A stretch of 13,409 bases of DNA from an uncultured Thermomicrobiales bacterium. Lineage in GTDB: Bacteria > Chloroflexota > Chloroflexia > Thermomicrobiales > UBA6265. Positions 1 to 6,312 of this stretch are shown here, in pieces; the first letter of the stretch is position 1; every line of letters starts with the position of its first letter. The notes under the pieces are model-generated. The model was not told the DNA's origin and ran no database searches. It saw nothing but the letters and a program-made list of their open reading frames with translations. A program made the translations under genes and the position numbers. The DNA lies in assembly GCA_902806395.1 (NCBI GenBank), contig CADCWH010000020.1, positions 1 through 13,409 of the forward strand, given 5' to 3'.

Positions 1-359
1 TCGGACGGCCATTCGACGTCACCCGCGGTCACGATCCGGCGCTCGGTCCCGTCGCCCCGGGCGTAGAGGAAGGCGCGGACTTCACCGTTCAACTCGGTCA
101 TCCGCTTCAGACGGATCTGCTTGACGTTCAGCACGATCTCGGTGACGTCTTCGCGAACATGATCGAGGCTGGAGAACTCGTGCCAAACATTGTCGATCCG
201 GAGGCGTGTTACGGCGACGCCCTCCAGGGAGCGCAGCAGGATGCGGCGCAGCGCATTACCGAGCGTGGTGCCATAGCCAGGCTCCAACGGCTCGATCTGG
301 TATCGGCAATAGTTGAGTCCCTCTTGGATCCTGTCGATTTTAATCTGTGGATTTTCCAA
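1..359 (-). CDS. rpoA: RNA polymerase subunit alpha, N-terminal part (3' end outside window)
   Basis: This is the alpha subunit that dimerises to nucleate assembly of the bacterial RNA polymerase core. Only the first 119 codons are in the window; the rest of the N-terminal domain and the C-terminal promoter-binding domain lie beyond the left edge. The translation carries the family hallmark [18 protein letters not shown] at residues 25-42, followed by a segment with [19 protein letters not shown], the usual alpha-NTD dimerisation and beta-contact region. I place the start at a TTG (357-359) because a GAGG/GGGAGG Shine-Dalgarno sits 7 nt upstream and homology begins just after it. The nearby ATG at 377-375 is in another frame. 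It follows rpsD by 96 bp, the classical alpha-operon order. The gap contains strong inverted repeats. Identity is secure; the TTG start is likely. Confidence 0.95.
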   Translation of the reverse strand, partial: MENPQIKIDRIQEGLNYCRYQIEPLEPGYGTTLGNALRRILLRSLEGVAVTRLRIDNVWHEFSSLDHVREDVTEIVLNVKQIRLKRMTELNGEVRAFLYARGDGTERRIVTAGDVEWPS

Positions 360-366
360 CGAACGA

Positions 367-377
367 CCTCGCCTCCC
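367..377 (-). promoter_or_regulatory. Shine-Dalgarno deciding the TTG start of rpoA
   Basis: On the minus strand the sequence reads GGGAGGCGAGG. Its GAGG ends 7 nt before the TTG at 359-357, and no ATG or GTG in the rpoA frame is closer to the start of homology. This supports a TTG initiation codon. Confidence 0.65.
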
Positions 378-403
378 ATTATCACTCGCGACGTGGCGTG
401 GAT

Positions 404-436
404 GGGACCGGGTCGGAACGAATCCGGCCCGGTCCC
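404..436 (-). other. Strong inverted repeat in the rpsD-rpoA gap
   Basis: Perfect 9-bp arms (404-412 GGGACCGGG and 428-436 CCCGGTCCC) enclose a further 4-bp stem (414-417/423-426) after one mismatch, leaving a 5-nt loop. No T-run follows on the transcribed strand, so a standard intrinsic terminator is unlikely. An mRNA-stability or processing structure, or partial attenuator, between S4 and RpoA is possible. The structure is read directly; the role is inferred. Confidence 0.6.
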
Positions 437-439
437 CCG

Positions 440-453
440 GCGACCGCGGTCGC
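440..453 (-). other. 14-bp perfect palindrome just after rpsD stop
   Basis: GCGACCGCGGTCGC is identical on both strands and begins 2 nt after the rpsD stop codon. As RNA it could fold into a 5-bp stem with a CGCG loop, stacked next to the larger 404-436 hairpin. As DNA it could be a dimeric protein site. Nothing in the sequence decides between these, and GC-rich chance is not excluded. Confidence 0.4.
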
Positions 454-455
454 GC

Positions 456-1100
456 TTACCGGCTGTAGTGCTCGACGATCAGGGCGTCATTGAACGGCGG
501 CACGGAGATTTGCTCCCGCAATGGGAGTTGCAGCACCCGACCACTGAGATTGTTGTTGTCGACCAGCAGCCAATCGGGCGATGTCTTGGTGCCGAGGATG
601 TCGCCGAAGTCCTTGAAATACTCGCGGCGCCGGCTCTCCGGCCGGACATCCACGGCGTCGTTGGCCTTGACCATGAAGGATGGGATGTTGGTCTTACGGC
701 CGTTGACCCGGAAGTGGCCGTGGCGGACCAGCTGGCGGGCTTGGGAGCGGGAGTCAGCGAAACCCATCCGGTAGACCACGTTGTCGAGGCGCGACTCCAG
801 GATCTGGAGAAGGTTGTCGCCAGTCACGCCGCCGCGGCGGACTGCCTCGGTGTAGTGCTTGTGGAACTGGGTCTCGAGGAGACCGTAGTACCGGCGAACC
901 TTCTGCTTCTCACGCAACTGGAGTCCAAACTCCGACGGCCGTCGCGTGCGCCGCTGACCGTGCTGCCCCGGGGGGAAGTTGCGGGGCGGCCGCGTCTGGA
1001 CGATCGGGCACTTCGGGCTCTCGCACCGTGCCCCCTTCAAATACAGTTTCAACCCCTCCCGGCGGCAGAACCTGCACACCGGTCCGGTATACCTCGCCAT
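456..1100 (-). CDS. rpsD: 30S ribosomal protein S4, zinc-binding type
   Basis: S4 is a primary 16S rRNA-binding protein that starts 30S body assembly, and in many bacteria it represses its own operon by binding the mRNA. The 214-residue product starts [16 protein letters not shown] and carries four N-terminal cysteines (C9, C12, C26, C31), the zinc-finger (C+) form known from Thermus and Bacillus stearothermophilus S4. The middle holds the S4 RNA-binding domain ([16 protein letters not shown], then [20 protein letters not shown]). I chose the ATG at 1100, preceded by GAGGAG. An upstream in-frame start would add 16 residues with no family match. It sits 103 bp after rpsK and 96 bp before rpoA. 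Length is slightly above the usual 200-209. Confidence 0.97.
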   Translation of the reverse strand: MARYTGPVCRFCRREGLKLYLKGARCESPKCPIVQTRPPRNFPPGQHGQRRTRRPSEFGLQLREKQKVRRYYGLLETQFHKHYTEAVRRGGVTGDNLLQILESRLDNVVYRMGFADSRSQARQLVRHGHFRVNGRKTNIPSFMVKANDAVDVRPESRRREYFKDFGDILGTKTSPDWLLVDNNNLSGRVLQLPLREQISVPPFNDALIVEHYSR

Positions 1101-1203
1101 AACTCCTCTATCCTCTCGCACGTATCGTCGCCCGCAGCGACCAATCATCCGGCATGGTAAGACCCATTCGGGCGAGATGCCCGCGGTCCCGAGTGGCTCG
1201 TCG

Positions 1204-1620
1204 TTAGACGCGCCGTCGCTTGGGCGGCCGGCAGCCGTTGTGGGGAATCGGGGTAGTGTCAGTGATCGAAATCACCTGGACGCCGCTGGACTGGAGAGAG
1301 CGAATCGCCATCTCGCGGCCTGAGCCCGGTCCCTTGACATAGACATCGACCTGGCGCAGACCATGTTCCATAGCGCGGCGCGCCGCCTGCTCGGCCGTGA
1401 CCTGGGCAGCATACGGAGTGCTCTTACGAGACCCCTTGAAGCCATTGGAACCGGCGCTCGACCAGGCGATCGCGTTCCCGGCCGGATCGGTCAGCGTCAC
1501 GATCGTGTTGTTGAAGGTGGCTTGGATAAACGCTCGCCCGCGAGGAATGTTCTTACGATCCCTCCGGCGAACCCGGGACTTGCCCTTGCCCCCACCCGCG
1601 GCGCGTCGTCGTTCCGCCAT
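1204..1620 (-). CDS. rpsK: 30S ribosomal protein S11
   Basis: S11 binds the 16S rRNA platform near the E site. The 138-residue product has a basic N-terminal tail ([20 protein letters not shown]), then the family core [18 protein letters not shown], the STPYAAQ segment, [18 protein letters not shown], and the signature end [20 protein letters not shown]. The first ATG (1620) is taken as start; a GTG three codons upstream (1629) lies only about 2 nt from AAGGG, too close, so the ATG is preferred. Position between S13 and S4 is canonical. The N-terminal basic tail is somewhat longer than in E. coli S11 (129 residues). The gap before it contains a strong twin-palindrome hairpin. Confidence 0.97.
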   Translation of the reverse strand: MAERRRAAGGGKGKSRVRRRDRKNIPRGRAFIQATFNNTIVTLTDPAGNAIAWSSAGSNGFKGSRKSTPYAAQVTAEQAARRAMEHGLRQVDVYVKGPGSGREMAIRSLQSSGVQVISITDTTPIPHNGCRPPKRRRV

Positions 1621-1700
1621 CGTCGTCACTGCCCTTCACACTGACCTGGGCGATCACCACACCTCGTGCGATGCCCGGGAATTGATTCAGCCACGCGCGA

Positions 1701-1727
1701 GGGCCGGCCCACGGTGCGGGCCGGCCC
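1701..1727 (-). other. Twin-palindrome hairpin in the rpsM-rpsK gap
   Basis: The 10-mer GGGCCGGCCC, itself palindromic, occurs twice (1701-1710 and 1718-1727) separated by 7 nt. The copies can pair as a 10-bp all-GC stem with a 7-nt loop, and a further GCGC/GCGC pairing is possible just outside. It begins 6 nt after the rpsM stop. No T-run follows on the transcribed strand. Likely an RNA-structure element (stability, processing or regulation); role unproven. Confidence 0.6.
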
Positions 1728-1733
1728 GGCGCA

Positions 1734-2111
1734 CTATCGTCCGCCCTTCTTCCGCACGCCGATCGCCCGCTTGGGGCCGCGCCGGGTGCGGGCGTTGGTC
1801 TTGGTCCGCTGACCGCGGACCGGTAGTCCGCGCCGGTGGCGCAGGCCCCTGTAGCAGCCGATGTCCATCAGCCGCTTGATGTTCATCGAGATCTCGCGCC
1901 GGAGGTCGCCCTCGACGCGCATCTCCTTGTCGATGATGTCGCGCAGGCGAGCGACCTCTTCGTCGCTGAGGTCGCGCACCCGGGTATCAGGGCTAATACC
2001 GGTCCGCTCCAGCAACGTCTGGCTGGTGTGCAGGCCGATGCCAAAGATGTAGGTCAGCCCGATCTCCACGCGCTTCTCGCGTGGGAGATCGATGCCCGAG
2101 ATTCGCGCCAC
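1734..2111 (-). CDS. rpsM: 30S ribosomal protein S13
   Basis: S13 sits in the 30S head and forms bridges to the 50S subunit, contacting L5. The 125-residue protein has the standard start [20 protein letters not shown], the helix-hairpin-helix region, [20 protein letters not shown] in the C-terminal half and a strongly basic tail ending in [11 protein letters not shown]. Start codon is GTG at 2111, with GGGGAGGAA placed 7 nt before it; no nearer ATG exists. It follows rpmJ by 103 bp and leads the alpha-operon block (S13, S11, S4, alpha). Length matches the family (about 118-126). In E. coli the S4 repressor acts at the S13 start; I cannot identify the equivalent pseudoknot by eye here. Confidence 0.97.
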   Translation of the reverse strand: MARISGIDLPREKRVEIGLTYIFGIGLHTSQTLLERTGISPDTRVRDLSDEEVARLRDIIDKEMRVEGDLRREISMNIKRLMDIGCYRGLRHRRGLPVRGQRTKTNARTRRGPKRAIGVRKKGGR

Positions 2112-2214
2112 TGCGGTTCCTCCCCGAATTGGTCTTTGGTGCCTCGTGTCTGGAACGGGAGCCGGCGATCATTCGCCCCCCGTCCAGTACCCTCCGCCCA
2201 CCGACACTCGTCGT

Positions 2215-2328
2215 CTAGCCTTGTCGCTGCTTGTGCCGGGGGTTGGTGCAGATCACCCGCACGACGCCCTCGCGGCGAATTACCTTGCACTTCTCACATC
2301 GTGGTTTCACCGAAGCCGCCACTTTCAC
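2215..2328 (-). CDS. rpmJ: 50S ribosomal protein L36, zinc type
   Basis: This small gene encodes a 37-residue protein reading [20 protein letters not shown] at its start and [11 protein letters not shown] at its end. It is L36, a zinc-ribbon protein of the 50S subunit that packs against 23S rRNA near the peptidyl transferase region. The CxxC pair (C11, C14) plus C27 and H32 are the zinc ligands of the C+ form. Start is GTG at 2328, with GGAG 9 nt upstream on the coding strand; stop is TAG. It lies between map (115 bp upstream) and rpsM (103 bp downstream). In most bacteria infA would directly precede it; here no infA is present. Confidence 0.95.
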   Translation of the reverse strand: MKVAASVKPRCEKCKVIRREGVVRVICTNPRHKQRQG

Positions 2329-2443
2329 AGGTCAAATCTCCATCTCAATCGTCGGGCACGGAGCCAGCTGGGCCGCCGCATCCCACCGTCATGTCTTTGA
2401 GGCACACGGCTACACCATGTCGTTCGACACGCATAACGACCGG

Positions 2444-3220
2444 CTAGTGTATCACGGCAGCCCGGCGCGGTGTCAATATCTCGGGCGATCCGTCACCGGT
2501 CTCGGTGACCGCGATGGTGTGCTCGAAGTGAGCCGACCACGAGCCGTCAGCCGTGACGACGGTCCATTCGTCACCTTCGACCCGGGTCCCGGCGTCACCG
2601 AGGTTGAACATCGGCTCGATCGCCAGGGTCATGCCCCGTCTCAGCACGGGGCCCTTGCGGGGATCGCCGTGGTTCGGGATATGTGGGTCCTCCCACATCG
2701 AGCGGCCGATCCCGTGCCCCCCGTAGCCCTTGACGATGCCGTAACCCCGCTCCAGTCCATACGCCTCGACCGCCGCGCCGATGGCACCGAGCCGGTTGCC
2801 AGGCACCGCCCGGGCGATGCCCTCCATCAGCGCCGCTTCGGTATCGGCCAGCAAGCGGGCGACCGCTGGGTCGACCGAGCCGACCGGGTAGGTCCAGGCG
2901 GAATCACCATGAAACCCGTCCACGATGGCGCCGACGTCGACCGAAATAATGTCGCCGTCCCGCAGTGGACGGCCGTCCGGGATGCCATGGACGATGCGCT
3001 CGTTGACGGAGGCGCAGATATAGCCGGGGAAGCCGTGGTGGCCGAAGAAATTGGAGGTCGCACCGGCGCCGTGGATCACCTCCCGGGCGATGGCATCGAG
3101 ATCCATTGGAGTCACCCCTGGAACGATGGCGGCCTGGATGGCCTCGTGGACCAGGCTGACCACCTCTCCCGCCGCCCGCATCGCGGCGATCTCCCGCTCG
3201 TTTTTAATCGTGATCGGCAT
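2444..3220 (-). CDS. map: Methionine aminopeptidase, type I
   Basis: Cytosolic metalloprotease that removes the initiator Met from nascent proteins. The 258-residue sequence is the short type Ia layout without an N-terminal extension. All five dinuclear-metal ligands are present: D95 and D106 (in VDVGAIVDGFHGD), H169 (GGHGIG), E202 (AIEPMF) and E233 (HFEHT). H78 in VHGIP matches the catalytic His79 of the E. coli enzyme. The oddity is GIGRSMWEDP: the position equal to E. coli His178, normally His and near the substrate, is Trp176 (codon TGG at 2693-2695). The enzyme should still bind metals. Start ATG has GAGG about 11 nt upstream. It follows adk by 59 bp, the usual secY-adk-map order, but infA does not follow. 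Confidence 0.96.
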   Translation of the reverse strand: MPITIKNEREIAAMRAAGEVVSLVHEAIQAAIVPGVTPMDLDAIAREVIHGAGATSNFFGHHGFPGYICASVNERIVHGIPDGRPLRDGDIISVDVGAIVDGFHGDSAWTYPVGSVDPAVARLLADTEAALMEGIARAVPGNRLGAIGAAVEAYGLERGYGIVKGYGGHGIGRSMWEDPHIPNHGDPRKGPVLRRGMTLAIEPMFNLGDAGTRVEGDEWTVVTADGSWSAHFEHTIAVTETGDGSPEILTPRRAAVIH

Positions 3221-3279
3221 GGTCGTTCAGTCCTCGGTAGGGTCGTGCACGAGTCGTACGTGCCACTCTGCGACGACGG

Positions 3280-3984
3280 TCACTTCGTCGCCATCAATGG
3301 AGCGGCCGGGGGTCCACCGTGACGGGCCATCACCGCCTCGATCGCGGTCGTGACCTCCCCGATCGGTCGGTCGCCGTCCACTTGGTCAAGCATGCCGCGC
3401 TCGCGGTAATAGGTCAGCACGGGCGCCGTCTGCTCGAAGAAGAGCGACAGGCGCCGGCGGATCGGTTCCGGTTGGTCGTCGTCACGTTGGACCGGGATGC
3501 CGCCACACACATCACAGATGCCGTCGACTGCCGGAGGATGGAACTCGACGTGGTAAGCCGTCCCACACGTCGGACAGACCCTGCGACCCGAGAGCCGTGC
3601 CACCAACCGTTCCAGGGGGACGACCAACTCTACGACTGCCTGGAGCCGTTCACCTCGGTCGTCCAGCATCATCGCTAGCCCTTCGGCCTGAGCGACGGTG
3701 CGCGGGAAGCCATCGAAGAGGGCCCCACGGGCCGCCTCTCCCCCGCTGGTCTCGGCGGAGATGCGGGCCAGACGTTCCGCCACGAGACGGACCGTGAGCG
3801 GGTCAGGCACCAGGTCGCCGCGGTCGAGGATACCCTTGACTTCAACACCGACCGGGGTCATGGCGCCGATGGCCTGGCGGAACATGTCACCGGTGGACAG
3901 GTGGACCAGATGGGCGCGGGGAGCCAGGATCGCGGCCTGGGTCCCCTTGCCGGACCCCTGCGGTCCGATGAGGATGACGTGCAT
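3280..3984 (-). CDS. adk: Adenylate kinase, long form with zinc-type LID
   Basis: Catalyses reversible phosphate transfer between ATP and AMP to give two ADP, in the cytosol. The 234-residue protein has the P-loop GPQGSGKGT at 7-15, LSTGDMFR at 29-36 (AMP-binding side), DGFPRT at 91-96, and the long LID domain starting at LSGRRVCPTC. The LID carries two CxxC pairs (C137/C140 and C157/C160), a structural zinc site common in Gram-positive and thermophilic enzymes but lost in E. coli. QRDDDQPEPIRRRL supplies arginines of the active site. The C-terminus runs about 10-15 residues past the usual length with an Ala/Pro-rich end. The ATG at 3984 fits family length; the Shine-Dalgarno is weak (TGGAAA). 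It lies between secY and map. Confidence 0.97.
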   Translation of the reverse strand: MHVILIGPQGSGKGTQAAILAPRAHLVHLSTGDMFRQAIGAMTPVGVEVKGILDRGDLVPDPLTVRLVAERLARISAETSGGEAARGALFDGFPRTVAQAEGLAMMLDDRGERLQAVVELVVPLERLVARLSGRRVCPTCGTAYHVEFHPPAVDGICDVCGGIPVQRDDDQPEPIRRRLSLFFEQTAPVLTYYRERGMLDQVDGDRPIGEVTTAIEAVMARHGGPPAAPLMATK

Positions 3985-4053
3985 GGGACGGTTTCCATTC
4001 GGTCGGGCGAGTCGGGTGATCCGGCGTGGTGAGCGTCGGGCCGGTGACTGAGA

Positions 4054-4091
4054 CGTGTCCCAGCCCCACGTCGGGGTGAGACCGGGACACG
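4054..4091 (-). other. Inverted repeat in the secY-adk gap
   Basis: Arms of 8 bp, CGTGTCCC (4054-4061) and GGGACACG (4084-4091), enclose an inner CCCC/GGGG stem (4064-4067/4073-4076) with a 5-nt loop and an asymmetric internal loop. It lies in a 130-bp gap about 23 nt after the secY stop and roughly 70 nt before adk. No T-run follows, so it is probably an mRNA-stability or processing element rather than a full terminator. Function is inferred. Confidence 0.55.
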
Positions 4092-4114
4092 ATCTGCGGC
4101 GCGACAATGGAGGG

Positions 4115-5431
4115 CTAGTTGATGAAGCCTTCGTAGTTGCGCATCATCAGTTGCGCCTCGAGCTGTCGCATCGTGTCGATCGCCACGCCGACCACGATCA
4201 GGAGCGATGTCGAGCTCAAGAGCAGGGCCCGGACACCGGTGATCTCCTGGGCAATGTATGGCATGACGGCCACGAGTCCCAGGAAGAGGGCTCCGACCAG
4301 GGTGATCCGCGTCAGCACTTTCTGCAGGTACTGGGCGGTGTTGCGGCCCGGACGCACCCCGGGCACGAAGGCCCCCTGGCGCTGGAGATTCTCCGGGATG
4401 CGCTGCTGCTGGAAGATGACCATGGTGTAGAAGAACGTGAACCCCACCACCATGAAGAAGTAGATGAAGTTGTACTGGAACGTGTTGGGCGAGAAGAACC
4501 GGGTCAGCCACCCCGCGACGTCCTGCACGCCTTGAGAGCTTGAGGACTGGAGGAAGCTGGCAACCATCCCCGGAAAGACCATGATGCTGACCGCAAAGAT
4601 CAGCGGGATCATCCCGGCCGAGTTGACCTTGAGGGGGATATGGGTCGTCGTGCCACCGTAGACCCGGCCGGCCCGGACACGCTTGGCGTGGTGGACGGGG
4701 ATGCGGCGTTGCCCCTCATTGACCAGGACTACCCCGACGATGGTCAGCAGTCCGATGGCCAGGAAGAAGGTCGTCCCGATCAGGTTCCCGGAGATGCCGT
4801 TGCCGGAGAAGAGCTGGCCGAGCGAGCTGGGCATCGAGGCCACGATGCCGCCGAAGATGATGATCGAGATGCCGTTACCGACGCCCATCTCGGTGATCAA
4901 CTCACCGATCCAGACCAGCAACATCGTCCCGGCCGTCATCGACAGCAAGATCGCGATCGTCGGCAGGGCGGTGTCGCGGTCGAAGAGGCCGAACCCAGTG
5001 ATCAGATTGGCCCCCGTGGGGGTCGTGGCATTGGAGAACAGCAGGGCCTGGCCGTAGCCCTGGAGCAGGGCAAGCGGCACGGTCAGCCAGTGGGTGTACT
5101 GGTTGATCTTGTTCCGGCCGCCCTGACCCTCGTTCGACAGCTCATTGAGTCGGGGGATGATCGGCGTCATCAGCTGCATGATGATCGAGGCGGTGATGTA
5201 GGGGTAGACCCCGAGCGCGGCGATCGAGAAGTTGTACAGCCCACCGCCGGAGAAGAGATTGAACATCCCCAGCAGTTCGTTGTTATTGATGTAGTCGCGG
5301 AGCCCGGACCGATCGACATTCGGGATCGGAACACTGGCGATGAACCGGAACACCACCAGCATCGCCAGGGTGAAGAGGATCTTCCGCCGCAGATCCGGGA
5401 TTCTGAACGCGTTGACGACCGCCTGCAGCAT
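4115..5431 (-). CDS. secY: Protein translocase subunit SecY
   Basis: SecY is the membrane channel of the Sec translocon, exporting or inserting proteins together with SecE, SecG and SecA or the ribosome. The 438-residue protein shows the expected ten hydrophobic segments, roughly at 18-36, 65-90 (plug and TM2), 114-133, 157-178, 184-200, 217-238, 270-293, 319-340, 375-394 and 400-419. Family marks are GGRNKINQYTHWLT (about 104-117), the cytosolic loop GQRRIPVHHAKRV (240-252), NSAGMIPLIFA (270-280), FVPGVRPG (355-362) and the C-terminal QLEAQLMMRNYEGF. The ATG at 5431 lies 4 nt after the rplO stop, and its AGGAG (5439-5443) lies inside the last rplO codons, suggesting translational coupling. 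The rplO-secY-adk order is canonical. Confidence 0.98.
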   Translation of the reverse strand: MLQAVVNAFRIPDLRRKILFTLAMLVVFRFIASVPIPNVDRSGLRDYINNNELLGMFNLFSGGGLYNFSIAALGVYPYITASIIMQLMTPIIPRLNELSNEGQGGRNKINQYTHWLTVPLALLQGYGQALLFSNATTPTGANLITGFGLFDRDTALPTIAILLSMTAGTMLLVWIGELITEMGVGNGISIIIFGGIVASMPSSLGQLFSGNGISGNLIGTTFFLAIGLLTIVGVVLVNEGQRRIPVHHAKRVRAGRVYGGTTTHIPLKVNSAGMIPLIFAVSIMVFPGMVASFLQSSSSQGVQDVAGWLTRFFSPNTFQYNFIYFFMVVGFTFFYTMVIFQQQRIPENLQRQGAFVPGVRPGRNTAQYLQKVLTRITLVGALFLGLVAVMPYIAQEITGVRALLLSSTSLLIVVGVAIDTMRQLEAQLMMRNYEGFIN

Positions 5432-5435
5432 GGGA

Positions 5436-6017
5436 CTACTCCTGTGAGCGCTGCCCAGAGATGACGGGCGCCCGATCGAGGCCACCGACCTTGCCGACTC
5501 GCTGCTCCTTCAGATCCTTGTTCAGCGGCAGGCGCCGGGTGCGCGGGCTGGCGCTGACCCAGCGGTCGGTTCGCTCGACGAGCTCGGCCCGGCCACCAGC
5601 GGCCTCGATCTGGGCTCTGGCGGCCTCGGAGAAGGCATGCGCGTGGATCGTGAGCGGGCGATCCAGAGCACCGTCAGCGAGGACCTTGACCGGGAACTCG
5701 GCTCCGCGGACGAGTCCCGCCTCGAGCAGCGACTCGGGCGTGATCGCGTCGGCGGTGTCGAGCATGGCTAGGGCGTCCAGGTTGACGACCTCCCAGCGTA
5801 CCTTGTAGCGGTTGATGAAGCCCCGCTTGTACGGCATTCGCTTCTGGATCGGGAGCTGCCCGCCCTCGAAGCCACGGCGGACACGGCTGCGGGCCTGCTG
5901 GCCCTTGGTGCCACGGCCGGCCGTCTTGCCACGGCCGCTGCCGTGGCCGCGACCGAGCCGGCGGCTCTCCTTATGCGACCCCTCATTCGGTCGCAAGTCG
6001 TCCAATGTCAGGGGCAT
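5436..6017 (-). CDS. rplO: 50S ribosomal protein L15 with extended C-terminus
   Basis: L15 binds 23S rRNA late in 50S assembly. The N-terminal half is typical: LDDLRPNEGSHKESRRLGRG, then the flexible Gly/Arg/Lys-rich stretch GSGRGKTAGRGTKGQQARS, GFEGGQLPIQKRMPYKRGF (about 49-67), and a C-terminal globular region to about residue 150. The protein is 193 residues, some 40 longer than the usual 145-155; the extra part (about 151-193) is polar and basic with no recognised domain. Start ATG at 6017 is preceded by GGAGGGG. It follows rpmD by 31 bp and precedes secY by 4 bp. The secY ribosome-binding site is embedded at its 3' end. Confidence 0.96.
   Translation of the reverse strand: MPLTLDDLRPNEGSHKESRRLGRGHGSGRGKTAGRGTKGQQARSRVRRGFEGGQLPIQKRMPYKRGFINRYKVRWEVVNLDALAMLDTADAITPESLLEAGLVRGAEFPVKVLADGALDRPLTIHAHAFSEAARAQIEAAGGRAELVERTDRWVSASPRTRRLPLNKDLKEQRVGKVGGLDRAPVISGQRSQE
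5439..5443 (-). promoter_or_regulatory. secY Shine-Dalgarno inside rplO
   Basis: AGGAG on the minus strand lies 7 nt before the secY ATG. The rplO stop TAG (5438-5436) falls between them, so ribosomes finishing L15 would uncover and re-use this site. It fixes the secY start at 5431 rather than at in-frame positions further up. Confidence 0.7.
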
Positions 6018-6048
6018 CTCGTCCCCTCCTCTCGGGGTGAACCGATCG

Positions 6049-6312
6049 TCACGACGGTGACGAGCCGGGGTTGGCGATCTCTTCGACTCGGACCAGGTGG
6101 CTCACCTTGGCGACCATCCCCCGGATCGAGGGGTGGTCGGGGCGGAGCACGGTCTGGTGCATCCGACGCAGGCCGAGGGCTTCGACGGTGCGGCCCTGGT
6201 CACCGGGGCGCCCGATGACACTGCGGACCAGGGTGATACTGAGCATCGCGCCAGTGTTGGCTGACTCGGAAGCCGCCGCCCGGGCGGCCCGGTACGCTCC
6301 CGAACTACTCAT
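6049..6312 (-). CDS. rpmD: 50S ribosomal protein L30, N-terminally extended
   Basis: L30 is a small 23S rRNA-binding protein. The family core starts at [16 protein letters not shown] and runs through [20 protein letters not shown] to HLVRVEEI, about 60 residues. I start the gene at ATG 6312 because AAGGAG stands 7 nt upstream and the start overlaps the end of rpsE by 8 bp. This gives 87 residues with a 22-residue Ala/Ser-rich leader. The alternative ATG at 6246 begins exactly at the core but has no visible Shine-Dalgarno. Both starts could be used. It lies in canonical order between rpsE and rplO. Confidence 0.9.
   Translation of the reverse strand: MSSSGAYRAARAAASESANTGAMLSITLVRSVIGRPGDQGRTVEALGLRRMHQTVLRPDHPSIRGMVAKVSHLVRVEEIANPGSSPS

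Noticed and set aside
404..436. Intrinsic terminator between rpsD and rpoA
   Set aside because: The stem is strong but no T-run follows on the coding strand; kept only as a structural element. The same applies to 1701-1727, 4054-4091 and 13098-13113.
159..1160. Long plus-strand open frame opposite rpoA and rpsD
   Set aside because: It is antisense to two certain genes, lacks family motifs and reflects high GC at third positions. Similar plus-strand frames at 2231-3322, 4640-5464, 7177-8259 and 9738-11204 are rejected for the same reason.
1108..1167. 19-codon minus-strand frame in the rpsD-rpsK gap
   Set aside because: No ribosome-binding site and no known small protein at this place; chance open frame.
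2164..2177. Short 5-bp hairpin in the rpmJ-rpsM spacer as an S4 repressor site
   Set aside because: A 5-bp stem with a 4-nt loop is common by chance at this GC content and does not resemble the E. coli alpha-operon pseudoknot.
2329..2443. Decayed infA remnant between map and rpmJ
   Set aside because: Reading this spacer shows no IF-1-like stretch, and it is too short for the gene.
3985..4107. 41-residue upstream extension of adk
   Set aside because: Open frame only; the family starts at MHVILIGPQGSGKGT and the extension covers the secY-adk hairpin.
5432..5485. 18-residue upstream extension of secY inside rplO
   Set aside because: The ATG at 5431 has AGGAG 7 nt upstream and SecY homology begins there.
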